From the NCBI GenBank assembly GCA_913054565.1, contig CAJXHW010000025.1:1-12356 (forward strand): a stretch of 12,356 nucleotides of DNA, read 5' to 3'. The notes beneath the pieces are model-generated. The model was not told where the DNA came from and ran no database searches. It saw nothing but the letters and a program-made list of their open reading frames with translations. Shown here one piece after another: positions 6,398 through 12,356 of the stretch. A program made the translations under genes and the position numbers. The stretch is from an uncultured Kordia sp. GTDB lineage: Bacteria; Bacteroidota; Bacteroidia; Flavobacteriales; Flavobacteriaceae. How positions within the stretch are numbered: the stretch's first letter is position 1; each line of letters starts with the position of its first letter.

Positions 6398-8079
6398 TAC
6401 TCTTCAGTTTTTTTAAGTTCAATTGAATCTAATACCTGACTCACTATTTTTCCAGCATACATATCGTCTTCTTGATAAAACACCATAACCTGCTGTAAAG
6501 CATTTTCTTGCTGAAAACTTAGAATTTCATACTTAGTAGATTGCATAGTATCAGTAATTGGATTTTTAACATTTAAGGTTCCAAACGCCTTCATACCAGT
6601 AAACCCTTTACCATTGTCATATTCTTCTTGCTTTACTACTAAATCAGTAGCTCCTTGTTGCTCTAAAAGCTGTAAGGACATTTCATTAATGTGCTCTAAA
6701 TCTATTTTTTGATCTTCATCTTCTTTGTCAGAATCACCGTTTACTTGTGTTAATCCTTCCTGAGCATTTTCTGGAATAATCGTAGTATTTAATATTAATC
6801 CGAAATTACTAGTTAAGCTTCCATAAGCAAAGCTTTGAGTATTTGCAGCTTCCAATTGTTTGTTAGACACACGTTTCAACACCTGTGGGGTTGTAATAAC
6901 AATAGGAGGGTTACCATACACACTTCTAACCCACTTACTTTCTAATAAGTCTTTTGTTGGATGTCCGAAAACTTCATCCTTAACTGTTGAAAAACCGTAT
7001 TTAACTCCTAATCCAATTACAGTTAATAAAATTAACACCACACCTGTAATTGAGGCGTAAATAATTTTCTTTCGTTTCTTTTTACGCTCTTGCTCTTTTT
7101 GATATTGCTCATTTAACAACAACTCTTCTTCGGTTGGTTCTGGAATTGCTTCCTTAGTTTCATGTAGCATTTTTTCAATAGTACTTCTATCTACTTTTGC
7201 TGTACCATCATCTGGTTGTGATTTTGCAAACTTCACCAAATCTGAGGTACGTAATACCTTTGCTAATTCAGCAATAATATCTTTTGAAATTGGCAACTTG
7301 CCTGAATCACGTAACAATTCTAATTTCGCTATCAACTCATCTGAAGTACTTTCTAAAGCATTATCATAAACCTTCTCGTCTAGGTACCGCTTTAACACAT
7401 CTGTCAGTTCTGAATAGTATTTTTTATATTCATGATTTTCCAACAACTGGTTATTATCAAGGGCTGCTAAATGTTGAATTGCCTCTTCAAATGGTGGTAA
7501 TTTCTGTTCTGCCTCTCGCTCTGATTTAGATTTTCTAAAGAAGAAAGTATACAGAATTCCCGCTAACACTAGTAACCCTAAAAGTATGTATACAATCCAG
7601 TTCGGAAAACCTTCTGATGGTTTATCAACTGCTATTATAGGTTTAATATCATATAATTTTTGTTTAGTGGTATCTACCACAACATCTCTAACCTCTATTT
7701 TTAAAGAGTCTGAACTATACGATTTTCCGTTTATATTTATTTTTTGTTGTGGAATAACATAGTGACCTGAATCAAATTGTGTTAACCCATACTCTTTGTT
7801 TAAAATATAGGTTTTAGCATTCTTTAACGTATCTATTTTATAAGATGCGATAACCTCCAGAAGCCCCATAGATTTTGTTTCTGGAAACACAACTAAATCA
7901 GTAGGTTCTACTTCAACCGACAACTTTAGTTTTAATTCTTCTCCTATTTTAATTGAAGTGGTATCTGTTGCGGTTTTGACATCTTGAGCAAAAGAACTGA
8001 TCATGAAAAGGAATGTACAACACATTAAGAGTGTTATTTTTCTTTCATTTATATGAGTTAGCATAACCTTATAATTCAT
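6397..8079 (-). CDS. BatD-like/DUF4381-like membrane protein with a C-terminal extension
   Basis: I prefer the ATG at 8079 (560 residues); the frame also has a GTG at 8082 directly after the DUF58 stop, and a later ATG at 8064. The signal region is KITLLMCCTFLFMISSFAQ. Then come a BatD-like beta domain (about 35-140, starting DTTSIKIGEELKLKLSVEVEP) and a membrane helix (about 161-182). A cytoplasmic helical part resembling DUF4381 follows: PPFEEAIQHLAAL...YKKYYSELTDVLKRYLDEKVYDNALESTSDELIAKLELL and the segment ending LRTSDLVKFAKSQP. After a Lys/Glu-rich stretch a second helix (about 339-360) leads to some 200 residues I cannot assign, with a Gly-His-Pro-Thr motif and VYGNPPIVITTPQVLKR. A gene of this kind normally sits between DUF58 and batA in Bacteroidota. 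The C-terminal part is the least understood piece of the operon. Confidence 0.8.
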   Translation of the reverse strand: MNYKVMLTHINERKITLLMCCTFLFMISSFAQDVKTATDTTSIKIGEELKLKLSVEVEPTDLVVFPETKSMGLLEVIASYKIDTLKNAKTYILNKEYGLTQFDSGHYVIPQQKININGKSYSSDSLKIEVRDVVVDTTKQKLYDIKPIIAVDKPSEGFPNWIVYILLGLLVLAGILYTFFFRKSKSEREAEQKLPPFEEAIQHLAALDNNQLLENHEYKKYYSELTDVLKRYLDEKVYDNALESTSDELIAKLELLRDSGKLPISKDIIAELAKVLRTSDLVKFAKSQPDDGTAKVDRSTIEKMLHETKEAIPEPTEEELLLNEQYQKEQERKKKRKKIIYASITGVVLILLTVIGLGVKYGFSTVKDEVFGHPTKDLLESKWVRSVYGNPPIVITTPQVLKRVSNKQLEAANTQSFAYGSLTSNFGLILNTTIIPENAQEGLTQVNGDSDKEDEDQKIDLEHINEMSLQLLEQQGATDLVVKQEEYDNGKGFTGMKAFGTLNVKNPITDTMQSTKYEILSFQQENALQQVMVFYQEDDMYAGKIVSQVLDSIELKKTEE

Positions 8080-8082
8080 CAC

Positions 8083-8952
8083 TTAACCTCTATTTTTAAA
8101 ATACCCCAACAACTTTTTTACATAACTTTCATCAACTCTAGTGGCTAATGCACCAGAACCACTCTTCCTAAAAGATTCTTCAAAGTAAACCGCTTTATCA
8201 TAATGATATTTCGCATAATTTTCACGTACTTTTTTTGATGCTGTGTTGATGGTTTTCACCTGATTGGTTTCTTCATCTTTCATTTGTACTAGCCCAAGAT
8301 TAGGTATAGTTTCTTCATGCTGATCATAAATTCTTATTCCTGTAACATCATGCTTCTTTCCTACAATTTTTAAGGTTTGTTGGTAATCATCATCAGTCAT
8401 AAAATCCGACAACACAAAAACTATAGCTTTCTTTTTCATCACGCTTGACAAAAATTTAAAAGCCCCTGCAACATCTGTTTTCTTACTTTGAGGCTTAAAC
8501 TCTAGCAACTCACGAATAATCCTCAAAACATGAGAACGTCCTTTTTTTGGAGGAATGAACAATTCAATAGCATCTGAAAATAATATCAACCCAATCTTGT
8601 CATTATTCTGCATAGCAGAAAAAGCTAGAGTTGCAGATATTTCGGTGGCCATTTCATCTTTGAATTGGTTTTGAGTTCCAAAAAATTTTGAACCAGAAAC
8701 ATCAACCATTAACATCATTGTCAATTCGCGTTCTTCTTCAAAAACTTTTATATAAGGCTCATTACAACGCGCTGTAACATTCCAGTCAATAGCACGTACA
8801 TCATCCCCATATTGGTATTGACGCACTTCAGAAAAAGTCATCCCTCTCCCTTTAAAGGTAGAATGATATTCTCCTCCGAAAATATGATCAGACAAACGGC
8901 GTGTCTTAATCTCTATTTTACGAACTTTTTTAAGTAATTCTTTAGTATCCAT
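8083..8952 (-). CDS. DUF58 family protein with VWA fold
   Basis: The protein has 289 residues with no signal peptide or membrane segment, so it should be cytoplasmic or peripheral. Near the N-terminus is the DUF58 signature: GEYHSTFKGRGMTFSEVRQYQYGDDVRAIDWNVTAR (about 27-62). The VWA-like half follows with metal-site residues D84, S86 and S88 in MVDVSGSKFFGT, T159 in KKTDVAGA, and D183 in VLSDF. Proteins of this family are nearly always encoded next to MoxR ATPases and are thought to be their partners. Here the gene lies 60 bp downstream of moxR and its stop abuts the next gene. It adds a third MIDAS-type protein to the operon beside BatA and BatB. The full family length and the ATG start are both convincing. 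Confidence 0.93.
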   Translation of the reverse strand: MDTKELLKKVRKIEIKTRRLSDHIFGGEYHSTFKGRGMTFSEVRQYQYGDDVRAIDWNVTARCNEPYIKVFEEERELTMMLMVDVSGSKFFGTQNQFKDEMATEISATLAFSAMQNNDKIGLILFSDAIELFIPPKKGRSHVLRIIRELLEFKPQSKKTDVAGAFKFLSSVMKKKAIVFVLSDFMTDDDYQQTLKIVGKKHDVTGIRIYDQHEETIPNLGLVQMKDEETNQVKTINTASKKVRENYAKYHYDKAVYFEESFRKSGSGALATRVDESYVKKLLGYFKNRG

Positions 8953-9012
8953 GTTTCATTTGCCCTTTTCCATATTCGTTTTAAACAATAGTGTTATAAC
9001 AAACAGCAACTT

Positions 9013-10017
9013 TTATGGTACTTCAATATGATTGACAATTTTATTAACTAATTGTTCTGAAGTAATATTTTCTGCTTCAGCTTCATAGGTAATCCCTATT
9101 CTGTGGCGTAACACATCAGTAACTACAGCTCTAACATCTTCTGGAATCACATAACCTCTTCGTTTAATAAAGGCGTAACATTTTGCTGCAGTTGCTAAAT
9201 TAATACTTCCACGAGGTGAGGCACCGAAATTAATTAATGGTTTTAATTCTGCTAAACCATATTTTTCTGGGTAACGTGTTGCGAAAATAATATCAAGAAT
9301 ATACTTTTCAATTTTTTCATCCATGTACACTTCTCGAACAACTTCTTGAGCTCTTTTAATTTGTTCAACAGACACAACCTCATTAACCTGCTCAAAACTT
9401 CCTTTTAAGTTAGCCCTAACAATTAATTGTTCATCAGCTAATGTTGGGTAGTCAATTACTGTTTTCAACATAAAACGATCTACTTGAGCTTCAGGCAACG
9501 GATAAGTTCCTTCCTGTTCAACTGGGTTTTGAGTTGCCATAACTAAAAATGGCTTGTCTAATGTAAATGTAGTATCACCAATAGTTACTTGTTTTTCTTG
9601 CATGGCTTCTAACAATGCAGATTGTACTTTAGCTGGTGCTCTATTAATTTCATCTGCCAAAACAAAATTTGCAAAAACAGGCCCTTTTTTTATAGTGAAA
9701 TCATTTTTTTTAATATTATAAATCATTGTTCCTACAACATCTGCAGGCAACAAATCTGGCGTAAACTGAATTCTACTAAAACTTCCTTTTACAGCTTTTG
9801 ACAATGTATTTATTGCTAATGTTTTTGCTAAACCAGGAACTCCTTCTAATAAAATATGCCCTTGACCTAATAAACCTATCAACAAACGTTCAACCATGTA
9901 CTTCTGACCTACTATTACCTTGTTCATTTCCATGAAAAGTAAATCTACAAAAGCGCTTTCCTTTTCTATTTTTTCATTTATAGCTTTAATGTCTATTGTT
10001 GCTGATTGTCCTTCCAT
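9013..10017 (-). CDS. MoxR family AAA+ ATPase, first gene of the bat operon
   Basis: The protein has 334 residues, a normal length for the MoxR family (AAA_3 plus lid domain). The Walker A motif is GVPGLAKT (59-66) after GQGHILLE. Walker B is FVLADEINRAPAKVQSALLEAMQE (118 onward, with D122 and E123). Sensor 1 is ATQNPVEQEGTYPLPEAQVDRFM, which also carries the likely arginine finger R181. Sensor 2 is GASPRGS (265-271), followed by the C-terminal helical lid. All ATPase residues are intact. MoxR proteins act as chaperone-like ATPases that help insert cofactors or assemble complexes, usually together with VWA proteins. Here it heads a run of nine same-strand genes including DUF58 and batABCDE. 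Its own promoter should lie in 10018-10160, but I could not pick one with confidence. Confidence 0.95.
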   Translation of the reverse strand: MEGQSATIDIKAINEKIEKESAFVDLLFMEMNKVIVGQKYMVERLLIGLLGQGHILLEGVPGLAKTLAINTLSKAVKGSFSRIQFTPDLLPADVVGTMIYNIKKNDFTIKKGPVFANFVLADEINRAPAKVQSALLEAMQEKQVTIGDTTFTLDKPFLVMATQNPVEQEGTYPLPEAQVDRFMLKTVIDYPTLADEQLIVRANLKGSFEQVNEVVSVEQIKRAQEVVREVYMDEKIEKYILDIIFATRYPEKYGLAELKPLINFGASPRGSINLATAAKCYAFIKRRGYVIPEDVRAVVTDVLRHRIGITYEAEAENITSEQLVNKIVNHIEVP

Positions 10018-10091
10018 TTATTTAAAAATTTTAACTGTGAAAATACTATTCCTAATTGGATAGTGCAAATTGAATATTTTATCTCAATTTC

Positions 10092-10125
10092 TTTGTTAAA
10101 AATTGGTTAAAGACAAATAACTTTA
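10092..10125 (+). promoter_or_regulatory. Possible Bacteroidetes-type promoter for the AlbA_2 gene
   Basis: A TTTG (10092-10095) is followed after 22 bases by TAACTTTA (10118-10125), seven of eight matches to the -7 consensus TAnnTTTG. The spacing is a little longer than usual. Transcription would begin about 35 bases or less before the ATG at 10161. The -7 box overlaps the left arm of a 9-bp inverted repeat. The motifs are short and the region is A+T-rich, so this is tentative. Confidence 0.3.
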
Positions 10126-10153
10126 AAGGAATTATAACATATTTTTTAAAGTT
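10119..10153. repeat. 9-bp inverted repeat in the moxR/AlbA_2 divergent intergenic region
   Basis: AACTTTAAA (10119-10127) and TTTAAAGTT (10145-10153) are perfect reverse complements separated by 17 bases. They sit over the putative start region of the plus-strand gene and upstream of moxR. This could be an operator for a dimeric regulator, or a weak leader hairpin. In such A+T-rich sequence a chance match is quite possible. Confidence 0.3.
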
Positions 10154-10160
10154 TTACAAA

Positions 10161-11300
10161 ATGCTTAACAAACGTTTGCTCATAAAAAGACTCTTAACCT
10201 ATAATGACGAGAATAGTTTCTATGATAAAAAGCGACAATTAAACCTTCATTCAAAAGAAGGAAAAGGGAAATTTTTAAAACATATTTGCGCCTTAACAAA
10301 TGCAAACCCTAATAACAACTCCTATATTGTTGTTGGCGTTGAAGATGAAGACAATAAGCTTTCTGGAGTAGATTTTTTTGACGATAGTAAAATACAAAAT
10401 CTTGTTAATGCTTATCTACACAATCCTCCACAAATTTTATACGAAAACATTCCGTTTCCAAAACTTCAAAAGAACAAAGTTATTGGCTTAGTGACCATCA
10501 TACACAAAGACCAACCTGAAATTACTTCTTTTAGAAAAAAAATACACAAATACTATTCAGGCTTCACCTACAAAAGAGTTGGAAGCAACTCAACCTTGAT
10601 GATTGCTAATTTTGATCTTAAGGACACAAATTCAGATATTGTAGCTACAATTGAAAAAAGCGCAAAAAACAATATTAAACATACTTTAGATGGTGTTTTT
10701 GATTTCATGAACCGACACCAAAATAACAATCCCAATTATAAAGTATTTAAAGAACAATTTGTACTGTGTTGGTCTGGAGTAAAGAAAACGATTAATGATG
10801 AAACATACTACTCAAGAGTAGACATCGAAATGGTTACTGAGCAGGTAAAATTGTTTTATTCATCATTAGATGAAGTTGACATTCATTATAATGACAATTC
10901 ATTTATAATAACCGAATACATTTCTTTAGGAATTAACAATAACTTAAACCGGTATCCTCTAGAAAAAAAAGTATTACACTTTGCAGATAATGGCAACTAT
11001 AAAATTATTTCAGAATTTATATTTAACCCACCACAGTTCGACAAAAAAACACTATTCCATTTGTATAATTCCAACAATGCCTTAGTTGAAAAAATCATAA
11101 AAAAACAGAGTTTAAATATAATTGAAAAAAGTGACGTTTTAAAACTGCCCTCAACTTACCTAATTTTAAGTTTAAACAACTTTACTGATGCTAAGGAAAA
11201 ATTAAATAGTATTAAATCTTTTTTGAAAAATCATACTGAAGATATTTATCAAGAATATAAAGAGGTACTAAGAGTTATGAGAAAAGTGCAATATCATTAA
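10161..11300 (+). CDS. AlbA_2 (Schlafen-type) domain protein of unknown function
   Basis: The protein has 379 residues, no signal peptide and no membrane segment, so it is probably cytoplasmic. The N-terminal part (about 16-145) fits the AlbA_2 fold. KGKFLKHICALTNANPNNNSYIVVGVEDEDNKLSGV is the usual 'helix, A.aN..GG.i.iGV.d..i.G' pattern, followed by NLVNAYLHNPP, KVIGLVTI and a strand ending YKRVGSNST. The usual 'E....EFK' opening of the family is weak here (NSFYDKKRQLNLHSKEG). Residues about 150-379 have no domain I recognise; they are rich in Asn, Lys and aromatic residues, with mixed strands followed by a helical C-terminus. AlbA_2 proteins occur in regulators, nucleases and defence genes, so none of these roles can be assigned here. 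The gene is divergent from moxR, 143 bp away, and ends in its own strong terminator. Confidence 0.8.
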   Translation: MLNKRLLIKRLLTYNDENSFYDKKRQLNLHSKEGKGKFLKHICALTNANPNNNSYIVVGVEDEDNKLSGVDFFDDSKIQNLVNAYLHNPPQILYENIPFPKLQKNKVIGLVTIIHKDQPEITSFRKKIHKYYSGFTYKRVGSNSTLMIANFDLKDTNSDIVATIEKSAKNNIKHTLDGVFDFMNRHQNNNPNYKVFKEQFVLCWSGVKKTINDETYYSRVDIEMVTEQVKLFYSSLDEVDIHYNDNSFIITEYISLGINNNLNRYPLEKKVLHFADNGNYKIISEFIFNPPQFDKKTLFHLYNSNNALVEKIIKKQSLNIIEKSDVLKLPSTYLILSLNNFTDAKEKLNSIKSFLKNHTEDIYQEYKEVLRVMRKVQYH

Positions 11301-11340
11301 AACTAAAAAACGCGGTATAAATACTGCGTTTTTTAGTTTT
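11299..11340. terminator. Long bidirectional intrinsic terminator
   Basis: The arms AAAACTAAAAAACGC (11299-11313) and GCGTTTTTTAGTTTT (11326-11340) pair perfectly over 15 bp. The inner bases GGTAT and ATACT extend the stem by up to five more pairs (one G-T) around a very short loop. The A-run on one side and U-run on the other make it work on both strands. It begins within the stop codon of the AlbA_2 gene and lies 16 bp past the stop of the convergent barrel gene, so it probably ends both transcripts. Confidence 0.9.
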
Positions 11341-11356
11341 ATATAATAATTGATTA

Positions 11357-12184
11357 TTAATCTAAGTAATAAATATACCCAAAATTCAACCAAACATTCC
11401 AGTCATTAAATTTATCAGAAGGTGCATTATGATCTAAACCATCAGCAAAATCTGTAAAGTAATATTGCCATCTTAAATCTAACATTAAGTCTGACAATGG
11501 CGTTAATTTGTAACGTGTACCTACACTCCACACTAAAGACCATGAAGAAAACCCTTCATTAGTAGTTGATTCTGGCAAAAACATTGCATTATTAGCATGT
11601 CCTCCAGTACTTGGGTCAATATTAGTAAGTTGCGCATATTCTGCGGCGGTAAATATTTGCTCTAAGTCTTTACTCGTAACTGCTTCTGGTGAAAAACTAT
11701 TGTAATGTGCTCCTAAACTAAAAAATGGCGCAAAGGCATATCCTCCAGCTGCAAAATCACGAATACTATACGGAAAAAATTCTAATTGTGACCCTAAGTC
11801 AAACACATTAGCCCTACCTCCCATTGCTCTAAAACCATTAGCATATACACTTGTTTTTTCTGGCTTAACCCATTCTCCAAAATGCTCTAATGCAGTTGTA
11901 TTGTAAGATATTTCATTACGTAATTTAAAGTGATCATTAAAATAGGTATCCTTTGTATAACAGTTACAATCTGCTCTATAAGCAAAGTTTATGTAGTGTA
12001 TTATTCCTATACCGAACCCTGTGTTACCTGCATTTGTTTCAAAATCTTTTCTAATTCCGTAATCTGACTGAAAAGCTACAGGTCCTGTAATAGCTCCAAT
12101 TTCATGTGAAAACCCCAATTGTGCTTCAACAGTTTCTACTGAAAAGGCAATTAACATTAACAACAAAAGATATTTTTTAATCAT
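11357..12184 (-). CDS. Predicted outer-membrane beta-barrel protein, flavobacterial family
   Basis: I choose the ATG at 12184 (275 residues); a GTG at 12190 would add two residues. A signal peptide (MIKKYLLLLMLIAFSVETVEAQ) precedes a mature protein starting LGFSHEIGAITGPVAFQSDYGIRKDF. The rest alternates hydrophobic and polar residues in strands with many aromatics (GFGIGIIHYINFAYRA, SQLEFFPYSI, YAFAPFFSLGAHYNSF, LVWSVGTRYKL, LMLDLRWQYYFTDF). It ends WNVWLNFGYIYYLD, a typical last barrel strand. It resembles a conserved flavobacterial family that I recall as THC0290_0291; some members have been misnamed glutamate dehydrogenase, and nothing here supports such an enzyme. A CxC pair (DCNCYT, residues 73 and 75) is unusual for a barrel. 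Function is unknown. It is monocistronic, with a promoter upstream and a shared terminator downstream. Confidence 0.8.
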   Translation of the reverse strand: MIKKYLLLLMLIAFSVETVEAQLGFSHEIGAITGPVAFQSDYGIRKDFETNAGNTGFGIGIIHYINFAYRADCNCYTKDTYFNDHFKLRNEISYNTTALEHFGEWVKPEKTSVYANGFRAMGGRANVFDLGSQLEFFPYSIRDFAAGGYAFAPFFSLGAHYNSFSPEAVTSKDLEQIFTAAEYAQLTNIDPSTGGHANNAMFLPESTTNEGFSSWSLVWSVGTRYKLTPLSDLMLDLRWQYYFTDFADGLDHNAPSDKFNDWNVWLNFGYIYYLD

Positions 12185-12210
12185 CTTCACTATCTTATAA
12201 TATTAGAAAA

Positions 12211-12237
12211 CAAATATATAAAAACTGCATTAACAAA
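12211..12237 (-). promoter_or_regulatory. Bacteroidetes-type promoter for the barrel protein gene
   Basis: On the minus strand TATATTTG (12218-12211) matches the -7 consensus TAnnTTTG exactly and lies 26 bases before the chosen ATG. A TTTG (12237-12234) sits 15 bases further up; this is shorter than the usual spacing, so the -33 box is less sure. The untranslated leader would be only about 20 bases. The rest of 12238-12356 is A+T-rich with no gene that I can support. Confidence 0.45.
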
Positions 12238-12356
12238 AAAATTAAATGCAATTATGTTTAAAAAAAGTAGCAAATAACCCCTAATTATATCTGTCATATT
12301 ATGAATATCTGTATATTTGTTCTGCTTTAAGCTTTTTACATTAAGAAATTAATTAT

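Noticed and set aside
9013..10017. MoxR-type AAA+ plus VWA genes as a ternary antiphage or metallo-chelatase system
   Set aside because: The DUF58, BatA, BatB, BatC, BatD and BatE neighbours identify it as the standard bat cluster; no defence effector or chelatase subunit is present.
12312..12319. TATATTTG on the plus strand, a perfect -7 box pointing out of the window
   Set aside because: No TTG or TTTG lies at a suitable distance upstream and no coding start is visible before the window ends, so it cannot be supported.

Overview
The window looks like a chromosomal segment from a member of the Bacteroidota, most likely the Flavobacteriaceae. It is strongly A+T-rich. Secreted proteins have short signal peptides ending in SQ, AQ or SFAQ. 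Starts lack clear Shine-Dalgarno sequences, and the best promoter candidate matches the Bacteroidetes -7 motif TAnnTTTG. The gene set (moxR, DUF58 and batA-E, plus a head-GIN protein) is typical of that group. Genus cannot be fixed from this sequence.

Layout. Positions 1-210 (+) are the end of a cvpA-like membrane protein gene, cut by the window edge. From 10017 down to 224 on the minus strand runs one tightly packed, co-directional block, probably a single operon of about 9.8 kb. In transcription order it holds moxR (AAA+ ATPase), a DUF58 protein (VWA fold), a 560-residue two-membrane-segment protein with BatD-like and DUF4381-like parts, batA and batB (membrane VWA proteins), batC (TPR with a Lys/Asp-rich tail), batD, batE (TPR, two membrane segments, SH3b), and a head-GIN (DUF2807) periplasmic protein. 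Several junctions overlap or abut (TAATG, TAAATG).

Divergent from moxR, 10161-11300 (+) encodes an AlbA_2 (Schlafen-type) domain protein of unknown role. It ends in a long near-perfect hairpin that probably terminates transcription from both sides. The convergent gene on the other side, 11357-12184 (-), encodes a predicted outer-membrane beta-barrel protein of a flavobacterial family and has the best promoter candidate in the window. Positions 12185-12356 hold only that promoter and A+T-rich sequence.

How the genes work together. MoxR ATPases with DUF58 and Bat VWA proteins are thought to form a membrane-associated chaperone or assembly system. It was first linked to aerotolerance in Bacteroides, but its molecular job is still unclear. 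Here three separate proteins carry intact metal-binding MIDAS residues (DUF58, BatA, BatB), which could be MoxR clients or partners. BatC, BatD, BatE and the 560-residue protein would supply periplasmic TPR, beta-sandwich and SH3 interaction surfaces.

The most notable anomaly is in batC. A run of seven A residues near the 3' end puts the gene out of frame with what looks like its normal C-terminus. Removing one A would restore a tail ending in EKDW. This may be a sequencing error, a real mutation, or slippage at a homopolymer. I found no wholly new system, mobile element, CRISPR array or tRNA/rRNA gene.
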